A DNA stretch of 64,000 nt from Ramlibacter tataouinensis (GTDB lineage: Bacteria; Pseudomonadota; Gammaproteobacteria; Burkholderiales; Burkholderiaceae_C). The translations under genes were made by a program, and so were the position numbers. Positions 17,536 through 27,138 of the stretch are shown here, piece by piece. The notes under the pieces were generated by a model. It was not told the DNA's origin, searched no databases, and saw nothing but the letters and a program-made list of their open reading frames with translations. The stretch covers positions 1,674,001 to 1,738,000 of the forward strand of contig NZ_CP116009.1 of the NCBI RefSeq assembly GCF_027941915.1, given 5' to 3'. Each line of letters begins with the position of its first letter. The first letter of the stretch is position 1.

Positions 17536-18333
17536 TCAGTGCGTGCCCGGGTAGGCCCCCCCGTCGATCAGCACGTTCTGGCCGGTGATGTAGCTGGCGT
17601 GCCGGCTGCACAGGAAGGCACAGGTGGCGCCGAACTCCTCGGGCGTGCCGAAGCGCTGCGACGGGATGGCGTTCAGCCGCGCCTGCGCCACCGCCTCCAC
17701 CGGCTGGCCGGATTTCTTCGCCGATCCTTCCATGGTCCCGCGCAGCCGGTCGGTGTCGAACGCGCCCGGCAGCAGGTTGTTGATGGTCACGTTGGCCGCC
17801 GCCAGCTTGCGCGTGCGCGCCACGCCGGCGACGAAGCCGGTCAGGCCGCTGCGCGCGCCATTGGACAAGCCGAGGATGTCGATCGGCGCCTTCACCGCCG
17901 CCGAGGTGATGTTGACGATGCGGCCGAAGCCGCGCGCCGCCATGCCGTCGACGGTGGCCTTGATCAGCTCGATCGGCGTCAGCATGTTGGCATCGACCGC
18001 CTGGATCCAGGCCTCGCGGTCCCAGTCGCGGAAGTCGCCGGGCGGCGGGCCGCCGGCGTTGGTGACGACGATGTCGTAGTCGGCGCGCAGCGCGAACACC
18101 GCGGCGCGGCCCTCGGCCGTGGTGATGTCGGCCGCCACCTGCAGCACCTGCGCGTCCTTCGGCCGGGCCGGGTCGGCCTGCAGCCGGTCCACCGCCTGCT
18201 GCAGTGCCGGCGCGCCGCGCGCCACCAGCACCACGTTGGCGCCCTCGCGGCTGAGCGCCTGCGCGCAGCCGAAGCCCAGTCCCTTGCTGGCGCCGCACAC
18301 CAGCGCCCACTTGCCTGCAATACCCAGATCCAT
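17536..18333 (-). CDS. SDR-fold protein lacking the usual catalytic Tyr-Lys pair
   Basis: This 265-residue protein has a short-chain dehydrogenase Rossmann fold: GASKGLGFG cofactor loop at residues 13-21, NAGG, ITSAAVKAP after strand 5, and the C-terminal TGQNVLIDGGAYPG. At the place of the YxxxK motif it reads LGLSNGARSGL, so neither Tyr nor Lys is conserved in the expected spacing (Ser and Arg instead). It could be a divergent enzyme using other residues, or a non-catalytic binder. ATG at 18333 is chosen; an upstream in-frame TTG would add three residues. It is separated by 54 bases from the EamA gene upstream on the same strand and convergent with another EamA gene. Confidence 0.82.
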   Translation of the reverse strand: MDLGIAGKWALVCGASKGLGFGCAQALSREGANVVLVARGAPALQQAVDRLQADPARPKDAQVLQVAADITTAEGRAAVFALRADYDIVVTNAGGPPPGDFRDWDREAWIQAVDANMLTPIELIKATVDGMAARGFGRIVNITSAAVKAPIDILGLSNGARSGLTGFVAGVARTRKLAAANVTINNLLPGAFDTDRLRGTMEGSAKKSGQPVEAVAQARLNAIPSQRFGTPEEFGATCAFLCSRHASYITGQNVLIDGGAYPGTH

Positions 18334-18387
18334 GGATCCCAATCCTCTTCGATCGAATGCCCGGCATCATACGGACGCCGCTGCGGT

Positions 18388-19314
18388 TCAGCGCCGGGCG
18401 CGCGTGAACACCCAGATGCCGGCGATCACCAGCGCGGTGCCGGCGACGATCCAGCCGGTGAAGGGCTCGCCCAGGATCAGCGCGCCCATGGCGATGGTGG
18501 ACAGCGGGCCGATCATGCCGGTCTGCGCCGTCAGCGCCGGGCCCATGCGCTCGATGGCCATCATCACCAGCAGCACCGGCACGGCCGTGCACAGCGTGGC
18601 GTTGAGCACCGACAGCCAGACCACCTCGGGCGCCACGCCGAACGCCACCTCCAGCGGCCGCAGCAGCAGGAACTGGACGATGCAGAACACGCAGGCCACC
18701 GAGGTTGCCAGCCCGACCAGGCGCAGCGAGCCGAGCCGCTGCACCAGCTGGCCGCTGTAGACCAGGTAGATCGCGTACGTGATGGTGCTGGCGAACACCA
18801 GCGTCGCGCCCCAGGCCACCTCCGGCCCCGCCATGCCCACTTCCTGGCCGAACACCAGCAGCACGCCGGCATAGCTGATCGCCATGCCGGCCAGCTGCAC
18901 CCGCGAGAAGGGCTTGCGGTACAGCAGCCAGCCGAGCAGCAGCACCAGGGTGGGATTCAGGTACAGGATCAGCCGCTCGAGCGAGGCGGTGATGTACTGC
19001 AGCCCGGCGAAATCGAGAAAGCTCGAGAGGTAGTAGCCGCTGACGCCCAGCCCGATCACGCCCAGCCAGTCGCGCCGCGACAGCGGCGGCTTGCCGCGGC
19101 TGGCCCACCAGGCCATGCCGGCGAACAGGGGCAGCGCGAACAGCATGCGCAGCATGATCAGCGTGACCGCATCGACGCCGTAGCGGTAGGCCAGCTTGAC
19201 GATGATGGCCTTGCCGCTGAAGGCGATGGCGCCGGCAACGGCCAGGGCCAGCCCTGGCAGCAGCCGCGCCGGGGCGGCATCGGCGGGGGTCTGGATGGGG
19301 CCGGTGGAGCTCAT
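18388..19314 (-). CDS. EamA/DMT-family transporter
   Basis: A third EamA protein, 308 residues with about ten hydrophobic helices. The N-terminus (AGAIAFSGKAIIVKLAYRYG) is followed by FAGLQYITASLERLILYLNPTLVLLLG, the conserved end of repeat 1. Repeat 2 has PALTAQTGMIGPLSTIAMGALILGEP. Its SLERLILYLNPT sequence recalls transporters annotated as permeases of unknown drug/metabolite substrates. ATG at 19314 lies just upstream of a strong intrinsic terminator that belongs to tctBA. It may be cotranscribed with the downstream SDR gene. Confidence 0.85.
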   Translation of the reverse strand: MSSTGPIQTPADAAPARLLPGLALAVAGAIAFSGKAIIVKLAYRYGVDAVTLIMLRMLFALPLFAGMAWWASRGKPPLSRRDWLGVIGLGVSGYYLSSFLDFAGLQYITASLERLILYLNPTLVLLLGWLLYRKPFSRVQLAGMAISYAGVLLVFGQEVGMAGPEVAWGATLVFASTITYAIYLVYSGQLVQRLGSLRLVGLATSVACVFCIVQFLLLRPLEVAFGVAPEVVWLSVLNATLCTAVPVLLVMMAIERMGPALTAQTGMIGPLSTIAMGALILGEPFTGWIVAGTALVIAGIWVFTRARR

Positions 19315-19341
19315 GGGTGCTGTCGATTGTGCCGGGCCCAA

Positions 19342-19367
19342 GAAAAACGGCGCCCGAAGGCGCCGTT
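19342..19367 (-). terminator. Intrinsic terminator after tctA
   Basis: On the minus strand AACGGCGCC-TTCG-GGCGCCGTT forms a nine-base stem with a UUCG-type tetraloop, followed by TTTCTT. It begins 20 bases beyond the tctA stop codon, so it should end the tctBA transcript and insulate the EamA gene. Confidence 0.85.
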
Positions 19368-19387
19368 GCGATGCGCAGCCGAAGCCG

Positions 19388-20902
19388 CTAGTCCTCTTCG
19401 TGGAACACGTCCTCGCGCTTGCTCTTGACGGCCGGCAGCAGCACGATGACCAGCAGCAGCAGCGCGGCGGCCAGCAGGCCGGCCGACAGCGGCCGCGAGA
19501 CGAACACCGACCAGTCGCCGCGCGACAGCAGCAGCGCGCGGCGCAGGTTCTCCTCCATCATCGGGCCCAGGATCAGGCCCAGCAGCAGCGGCGCCGGCTC
19601 GGCCCCGAGCTTGAGGAAGAAGTAGCCGATCACGCCGAAGATCGCCACCATCCAGATGTCCCAGGTGTTGTTGTTCGTGGAGTACACGCCGATGGCGCAG
19701 AACAGCACGATGGCCGGGAACAGCCAGCGGTAGGGCACCGTCAGCAGCTTGATCCACATGCCGATCAGCGGCAGGTTCAGGATCACCAGCATGGCGTTGC
19801 CGATCCACATCGAGGCGACCAGGCCCCAGAACAGCTCGGGGTTGCTGGTCATCACCTGCGGGCCCGGCTGGATGTTGTGGATGGTCATGGCGCCGACCAT
19901 CAGCGCCATCACGGCGTTGGGCGGGATGCCCAGCGTCAGCAGCGGGATGAAGGAGGTCTGCGAGCCGGCGTTGTTGGCCGACTCCGGCGCCGCGACGCCG
20001 CGGATGTTGCCCTTGCCGAACGGCACTTCACCCGGCCGCAGTTTGGTCTTCTTCTCGATGGTGTAGGCGGCGAAGGCCGACAGCAGGGCGCCGCCGCCGG
20101 GCAGGATGCCCAGGGCCGAACCCAGCGCGGTGCCGCGCAGCACGGCCGGCGCCATGGCCTTGAAGTCCTCCTTGGTCGGCATCAGCCCGGTGACCTTGGC
20201 GGTGAACACCTCGCGCTCGTCGGCGTGCTTGGACAGGTTCATGATGATCTCGCCATAGCCGAAGATGCCCATGGCGATCACGATGAAGCCGATGCCGTCG
20301 GTCAGCTCAGGGATGTCGAACGCATAGCGCGCCACGCCGGAGTTGACGTCGGTGCCGACCAACCCGAGCAGCAGGCCCAGGATGATCATGGCCACCGCCT
20401 TGACCAGCGAGCCGGACGCCAGCACCACGGCGCCGATCAAGCCCAGCACCATCAGCGAGAAGTACTCGGCCGGGCCGAACTTGAAGGCGACTTCGGTCAG
20501 CGGCCCGGCGAAGCCGGCCAGGATCAGGGTGCCGACGCAGCCGGCGAAGAACGAGCCCAGGGCAGCCGCGGCGAGCGCCGGCCCGGCGCGGCCGCGCCGC
20601 GCCATCTGGTAGCCGTCGATCACCGTGACGACCGAGGACGATTCGCCCGGCAGGTTGACCAGGATGGCGGTGGTCGAGCCACCGTACTGCGCGCCGTAGT
20701 AGATGCCCGCCAGCATGATCAGCGCCGACACCGGCGGCAGCGCATACGTGGCCGGCAGCAGCATGGCGATGGTGGCGACGGGGCCGACGCCGGGCAGCAC
20801 GCCGATCATGGTGCCCAGCAGGCACCCGATGAAGGCGTACAGCAGGTTGATCGGCGTGAAGGCGACGCCGAAGCCGACCGAGAGGTGGTTGATCAGTTCC
20901 AT
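19388..20902 (-). CDS. tctA: Tripartite tricarboxylate transporter, TctA-family permease
   Basis: A 504-residue, roughly 12-helix large permease of the TTT (tripartite tricarboxylate) family. Diagnostic segments are GTMIGVLPGVGPVATIAMLLP near residue 30, YYGAQYGGSTTAILVNLPGE, and LTLGIPPNAVMALMVGA in the second half. With TctB and a periplasmic TctC protein it imports carboxylates driven by a proton or sodium gradient. ATG at 20902 (MELINHLSVG) is chosen over codons that would overlap tctB. It follows tctB by 16 bases and ends in a clear terminator. No tctC gene is adjacent, so the binding protein must be encoded elsewhere. Confidence 0.93.
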   Translation of the reverse strand: MELINHLSVGFGVAFTPINLLYAFIGCLLGTMIGVLPGVGPVATIAMLLPATYALPPVSALIMLAGIYYGAQYGGSTTAILVNLPGESSSVVTVIDGYQMARRGRAGPALAAAALGSFFAGCVGTLILAGFAGPLTEVAFKFGPAEYFSLMVLGLIGAVVLASGSLVKAVAMIILGLLLGLVGTDVNSGVARYAFDIPELTDGIGFIVIAMGIFGYGEIIMNLSKHADEREVFTAKVTGLMPTKEDFKAMAPAVLRGTALGSALGILPGGGALLSAFAAYTIEKKTKLRPGEVPFGKGNIRGVAAPESANNAGSQTSFIPLLTLGIPPNAVMALMVGAMTIHNIQPGPQVMTSNPELFWGLVASMWIGNAMLVILNLPLIGMWIKLLTVPYRWLFPAIVLFCAIGVYSTNNNTWDIWMVAIFGVIGYFFLKLGAEPAPLLLGLILGPMMEENLRRALLLSRGDWSVFVSRPLSAGLLAAALLLLVIVLLPAVKSKREDVFHEED

Positions 20903-20918
20903 GGTTGCGACCGCTCTT

Positions 20919-21407
20919 TCAGCCAACGAGGAAGGACGGCCACACCGGGAACTGCAGGCTCAGCAGCTTGACGAAGGCCAGGTAGCTCAGGACGGCCAGC
21001 ACCGTGGCCAGCACGATCACTTCCTTGAACTTGAATTCGTCGCCGGCCAGCGCGGCGACGATGGTCAGCCCGTAGATCGCCGCGACCAGGCCGAACGCCG
21101 GGATGCCGAAGCGCGGCACGCCGGCCAGCAGGATGCCGAACAGCACGTTGGAGCCGATGATGAAGCCGAGCGGACGCCAGGCGATGCTGCCGATCTTCTC
21201 GCCGTCCTCAGTCTCCACCACCATCGCACCGAAGGTGATGACCAGGCCCAGGATGGCGAGCAGCACCCCGAGTGCGAGTGGGAAATAGCCGGGGCCCATG
21301 CGGGCCGCGTCGCCAATGGTGTAGCTGGTCGCGCCCCAGGCAAATCCGATGCCCACGATGGTGAACATCAGGCCGGCCGCGAAATCCTTCTGGCTCTTGA
21401 TTCTCAA
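20919..21407 (-). CDS. tctB: Tripartite tricarboxylate transporter, TctB-family small subunit
   Basis: This 162-residue four-helix membrane protein has the TctB look: MFTIVGIGFAWGATSY as helix 1, GPGYFPLALGVLLAILGL as the conserved second segment, and a C-terminal pair of helices. The start is TTG at 21407, supported by AGGAG eight bases upstream; no ATG is available in a suitable position. It lies directly before tctA and presumably stabilises the permease. Upstream 127 bases to the end of the GspE-like gene should hold the operon promoter, but I cannot pick out convincing boxes. Confidence 0.88.
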   Translation of the reverse strand: MRIKSQKDFAAGLMFTIVGIGFAWGATSYTIGDAARMGPGYFPLALGVLLAILGLVITFGAMVVETEDGEKIGSIAWRPLGFIIGSNVLFGILLAGVPRFGIPAFGLVAAIYGLTIVAALAGDEFKFKEVIVLATVLAVLSYLAFVKLLSLQFPVWPSFLVG

Positions 21408-21534
21408 AATGAAGTCTCCTGCGAGAGGTGAACGGGCAAACGGGCAATTCTTGCGGTTGGGTTGGGCAATGCCGATGTGGATTTCCCGTATGCCCGCCTG
21501 ACAGAGCGCTGACGCCCAGCTGACTTCCAGCCGA

Positions 21535-23325
<1,791 letters not shown>

Positions 23326-23332
23326 GGACGGA

Positions 23333-24085
23333 TCATTCCACAGGCTTGAGCACCCGCGGCCACCGGCTGGCCGGCAGGCCCCAGCGCTGCTGGATGGCGT
23401 CGGCGCGCCGCACCAGTTCGGCCCGCGTCGGTCGCTGCGGGGTGCGCAGGGCCAGCACGATGGTGTTGCCCTCGCGCGTGGGTCGGAACGACCACAGCGA
23501 ACCGGCACCGAAGGCGCCCTGGATGCGGGCCAGGCTGCGCTCGAAACTGGAGGAGCGGCCGAACAGGTTGACCGTCATGCAGCCGTCGTCGGTGAGCAGC
23601 CGCCGGCAGTCGGCATAGAAGGCCTCGCTGTCCAGCACCGGCGCCGCCGCCTCGTCGTCGTACAGGTCCACCTGCAGCACATCCACCTGGCCGCGCCAGT
23701 GTTCGTGGGCCGCCACTTCGGCGGCGTCGCCCAGCACCACCGACAGCCGGCTGTCGTCGCGCGGCAGCTTGAACCACAGCCGGCAGGCCGCGATCACCTG
23801 CGGGTTCAGCTCGATGGCGGTGGTCTTCATCCGCAGCCGCTTGTGGCAGTACTTGGTCAGCGCCGCCGCGCCCAGGCCCAGCTGCATGGCATGGCGCTCG
23901 CGCACCGATTCCGGCGCCACGAACAGCAGCCACGCCATCATGCGCTGCACGTATTCGAGGTGGATGTCGAACGGCTCGTCCATCCGCATCGAGCCCTGCA
24001 CCCACTCGGAGCCCAGGTGCAGGTAGCGGATGTCGCCGTGGTCGGAGAAGTTGACCTCGGGCAGCGGTGCGGGACGGGCGCTCAC
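23333..24085 (-). CDS. Spermidine-synthase-like (aminopropyltransferase-fold) protein
   Basis: This 250-residue protein has the Rossmann methyltransferase-like fold of spermidine synthases: MQLGLGAAALTKY (motif I, usually GGGDG), TTAIELNPQVI, VVLGDAAEV and VDVLQVDLYDDEA. The N-terminal tetramerisation domain is short, and the usual substrate-binding motifs GGGDGG and YHEM are not recognisable. It may be one of the many spermine/spermidine synthase homologues of unknown reaction. The start is GTG at 24085. It lies between the TatD hydrolase (9 bases upstream) and the GspE-like ATPase, all on the minus strand. Confidence 0.75.
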   Translation of the reverse strand: MSARPAPLPEVNFSDHGDIRYLHLGSEWVQGSMRMDEPFDIHLEYVQRMMAWLLFVAPESVRERHAMQLGLGAAALTKYCHKRLRMKTTAIELNPQVIAACRLWFKLPRDDSRLSVVLGDAAEVAAHEHWRGQVDVLQVDLYDDEAAAPVLDSEAFYADCRRLLTDDGCMTVNLFGRSSSFERSLARIQGAFGAGSLWSFRPTREGNTIVLALRTPQRPTRAELVRRADAIQQRWGLPASRWPRVLKPVE

Positions 24086-24094
24086 GGGCGGCGA

Positions 24095-24931
24095 TTATCC
24101 GCTGCGCGCCGGCGCCAGCAGCGACCTCAGCCGCGGCAAGGCTTCGCAGGCATTGCCCGTCGTCGCTTCGGCCAGCGCGTCGGGCGGCAGGCCGCGCAGC
24201 CCGGCCACGACCTGCGCGATGCGCGGCAGTTCGGCCGGCTCGTTGCGCCCCTGCGCCAGCCCGGCGGCGCGATCGGCCGCCGTGCGGTAGAGCCAGTGCG
24301 GCGGGATGTCCGGCGCATCCGTCTCCAGCACCAGGGCCGACAGCGGCAGGTCGGCCGCCAGCCGGCGCAGCTGCAGCGCGCGCTCGAAGGTCACGGCGCC
24401 GCCGAAGCCCAGTTTGAAGCCGAGCTCGACAAAGGCCCGGGCCTGCTGCCCGCTGCCGTTGAAGGCGTGGGCGATGCCGCCGACCGGCAACTCGCGCAGG
24501 TGCTTGAGCAGGTGGTCGGCCGAGCGCCGCACGTGCAGGATCACCGGCAGCCGGTGCCGGCGTGCCAGCCGCAGTTGCTCGCGCAGGAAGAAGGCCTGGC
24601 GCTCGCGATCGAGGCCGGGCACGAAATGGTCGAGCCCGATCTCGCCGACCGCCACCAGGCGCGGGTCGCCCCGCAGCTCGCCGAGCCGACGGTCGAGCTC
24701 GGCCAGGTCCGCTTCGCGCGCCTCGCCGGTGCACAGCGGATGGATGCCCAGCGCATAGCTGTCGCCCCACCGGTGCGCCAGCGTGCGCACCGCGTCGAAG
24801 GCGCCCGCCTGCACCGCGGGAATCACGCAATGCGCCACGCCGGCCTGCGCGGCGCGCTCGCGCACCGCGGCCGCGTCGGCGCCGAATTCCGGCGCATCGA
24901 GGTGGCAGTGCGTATCGACGTAGGCGGGCAT
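24095..24931 (-). CDS. TatD-family metal-dependent hydrolase
   Basis: A 278-residue TIM-barrel amidohydrolase. Metal ligands appear in order: DTHCHLD (His-x-His) at residues 5-11, VGEIGLDH with Glu, ILHVRRS with His, GIAHAFNGS with His, and LETDAPDIPP with Asp. Relatives are 3'-5' exonucleases and deoxyribonucleases acting on damaged DNA; the exact substrate is not set by sequence. The ATG at 24931 (MPAYVDTHCHLD) is chosen over an in-frame codon 42 bases upstream. It heads a minus-strand run including the spermidine-synthase-like protein and the GspE-type ATPase. Confidence 0.9.
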   Translation of the reverse strand: MPAYVDTHCHLDAPEFGADAAAVRERAAQAGVAHCVIPAVQAGAFDAVRTLAHRWGDSYALGIHPLCTGEAREADLAELDRRLGELRGDPRLVAVGEIGLDHFVPGLDRERQAFFLREQLRLARRHRLPVILHVRRSADHLLKHLRELPVGGIAHAFNGSGQQARAFVELGFKLGFGGAVTFERALQLRRLAADLPLSALVLETDAPDIPPHWLYRTAADRAAGLAQGRNEPAELPRIAQVVAGLRGLPPDALAEATTGNACEALPRLRSLLAPARSG

Positions 24932-25056
24932 CGGTCGATCATGCCGGATAAGCCTGCGACGGCGCCGTCGCAACGTGCGCCGGTGCGCAAACCGTGGTAC
25001 CGTGTCCGCTCGCTTTCTGGGTCGAAAAGACCGACCGCTGTCCGAGAGGTGATCCG

Positions 25057-26049
25057 ATGCGCAGGCCAGCTTTGTACAGCTCCAGCCGCCCGGCTCCTGC
25101 GCAGCAGGCCACGGCGGCCGCGCAGCCCGCGCCCGAGACGGCGCAACCCTCCCCGCGCCGGCAGCGCTGGCGACTCGCCGCCCGCAGCCCGGCCATGATG
25201 TGGTCGGCCATCGCGCTGCTGGCAGCGCTGCTGGCCATGAGCCTGACGCTGCACATGGGCCCGGCGCCGCGCAAGATCACGCAGGCCGACATCAACGCGG
25301 CGGTACTCAAGACGCTGTCGAGCCAGCCGCTGCCCTCCGAGTACGCCCGCGCCTACGAGACCATCCGCCCATCGGTGGTGCGCGTGGTCAGCTACGTGAA
25401 GAAGGGCCGCCTCAAGGACGAGAAGACGGCGCGCCTGCATGCCGCCAAGCCCAAGCCGCTCGGGCCGGCGCAGGGCGCCGACCGCCAGGAAGCCGACGAC
25501 GACGAGGAAGTCGAAGCCGGCGTCGGCACCGGCGTGGTGATCGTCGACAAGGGCGTGATCCTGACCAACCTGCACGTGGTGTCGGGCGCCGACAGCGTCA
25601 AGGTCACCTTCCACGACGGCCTGGAATCCAGCGCCACCATCACCGGCGCCCAGCCCGAGAACGACCTGGCGGTGTTGCAGGCCGCCAAGATCCCGGACGA
25701 CATGATCGCCGCGACCATGCGCTCGACCGGCGACCTGGCCCCGGGCGACAAGGCATTGGTGGTGGGCTTTCCGTTCGGCATCGGGCCGTCGGCGTCCGGC
25801 GGCGTGATCTCCGGCCTGAACCGCTCGTTCCGCTCGCCCGAAGGCAAGCAGGAGATGACCAACCTGATCCAGTTCGACGCCGCCGCCAACCCTGGCAACT
25901 CGGGTGGCCCGCTGGTCACCATGGAAGGCGAGGTGGTGGGCATCGTCACGGCCATCCTCAACCCGACGCCGGCGCGCACGTTCCTGGGCATCGGCTTCGC
26001 TGTGCCGATCGAGAACGCCGCCCAGGCGGCCGGGCTCCCGCCCTTCTGA
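25057..26049 (+). CDS. Membrane-anchored S1C (HtrA-type) serine protease without PDZ domain
   Basis: This 330-residue protein has a proline/alanine-rich 45-residue N-terminus, one membrane segment (about 49-66), then a trypsin-like domain with the triad His173 (LTNLHVVSG), Asp203 (ENDLAV) and Ser282 (NPGNSGGPL). An acidic/basic insert (residues 118-152, including EADDDEEVEAG) precedes the protease core. The chain ends right after the domain, so the PDZ regulatory domain of DegP/DegS is missing. ATG at 25057 follows CGAGAGGTGATCC. It lies 78 bases upstream of the MoxR gene on the same strand and could share its transcription. Substrate unknown; membrane-tethered periplasmic action is inferred. 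Confidence 0.85.
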   Translation: MRRPALYSSSRPAPAQQATAAAQPAPETAQPSPRRQRWRLAARSPAMMWSAIALLAALLAMSLTLHMGPAPRKITQADINAAVLKTLSSQPLPSEYARAYETIRPSVVRVVSYVKKGRLKDEKTARLHAAKPKPLGPAQGADRQEADDDEEVEAGVGTGVVIVDKGVILTNLHVVSGADSVKVTFHDGLESSATITGAQPENDLAVLQAAKIPDDMIAATMRSTGDLAPGDKALVVGFPFGIGPSASGGVISGLNRSFRSPEGKQEMTNLIQFDAAANPGNSGGPLVTMEGEVVGIVTAILNPTPARTFLGIGFAVPIENAAQAAGLPPF

Positions 26050-26127
26050 GCCGGCGCTGACGCAGGGCCGCGCCCCGGGCCATCCGCCAACGTCCTTCCG
26101 CCACCCTCCCCACCCGCAAAGGATCCC

Positions 26128-27138
26128 ATGGACCAACCGAACACGCGGCAAGACAGCGCCACCGCCCGGCTGATGGAGCAGATCCTGTACGAGGTCAAGC
26201 GGGTGGTCGTGGGGCAGGACCGTTTCCTCGAGCGCGTGATGGTCGCCATGCTGGCCCAGGGGCACCTGCTGGTCGAGGGCGTGCCCGGGCTGGCCAAGAC
26301 GCTGACCGTGAAGACGCTGGCCAACACCGTGCGCGGCCAGTTCAAGCGCATCCAGTTCACGCCCGACCTGGTGCCGGCCGACCTGGTGGGCACGCGCATC
26401 TACAACCAGAAGAGCGGCGAGTTCAGCACCTCGCTCGGGCCGGTGTTCACCAATTTGCTGCTGGCCGACGAGATCAACCGGGCGCCGGCCAAGGTGCAGA
26501 GCGCGCTGCTGGAAGTGATGCAGGAGCGCCAGGTCACCATCGCCGGCCAGACGCACAGGGTGCCCGAGCCCTTCCTGGTCATGGCCACCCAGAACCCGAT
26601 CGAGACCGAGGGCACCTACCCGCTGCCCGAGGCCCAGGTCGACCGCTTCATGATGAAGGTGCTGGTCGACTACCCGAGCGACGAGGAGGAGTACGTCATC
26701 GTCGAGCGGGTCACCGGCCCCGCCGTGCACGTCTCGCCGGTGGCCACCACCGAGCAGCTCGCCGCCCTGCAGCACGAGTGCCGGCGGGTCTATGTCGATC
26801 CGTCGCTGGTGCAGTACGCGGTCAAGCTGGTGTCGGCCACGCGCAACCCGGAGCGCCACGGCCTGAAGGAGCTGGGCCGCTTCATCACCTTCGGCGCCAG
26901 CCCGCGCGGCACCATCAGCCTGACCGAAGGGGCCCGCGCGCTGGCCATGCTGCGCGGGCGCACCTACGCCCTGCCCGAGGACATGACCGACCTGGTCCCC
27001 GACGTCCTGCGGCATCGGCTGGTGCTGTCGTACGAGGCGCTGTCCGAAGGCAAGAACGCGGACGCCGTGATCGGCCAGATCATGGCCCGCATCCCGGCGC
27101 CGGCGCGCCCGCTGGAACATGAAAAGCTGGTGGCCTAA
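26128..27138 (+). CDS. MoxR-family AAA+ ATPase
   Basis: This 336-residue AAA+ protein shows GVPGLAKT (Walker A, residues 51-58), LLADEINRAPAK (Walker B, about 111-122), sensor 1 in MATQNPIE and sensor 2 arginine in SPRGTISL. MoxR ATPases act as chaperones that load or activate VWA-domain proteins and metal centres. It starts ATG after GCAAAGGATCCC and its 3' end overlaps the DUF58 gene by 20 bases, with a VWA gene next; this is the usual MoxR-DUF58-VWA set. The job of the set in this organism is not visible. Confidence 0.92.
   Translation: MDQPNTRQDSATARLMEQILYEVKRVVVGQDRFLERVMVAMLAQGHLLVEGVPGLAKTLTVKTLANTVRGQFKRIQFTPDLVPADLVGTRIYNQKSGEFSTSLGPVFTNLLLADEINRAPAKVQSALLEVMQERQVTIAGQTHRVPEPFLVMATQNPIETEGTYPLPEAQVDRFMMKVLVDYPSDEEEYVIVERVTGPAVHVSPVATTEQLAALQHECRRVYVDPSLVQYAVKLVSATRNPERHGLKELGRFITFGASPRGTISLTEGARALAMLRGRTYALPEDMTDLVPDVLRHRLVLSYEALSEGKNADAVIGQIMARIPAPARPLEHEKLVA

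Noticed and set aside
24960..25056. Possible small RNA or promoter region between the TatD gene and the serine protease
   Set aside because: Short inverted repeats occur, but no terminator or convincing promoter boxes could be identified.
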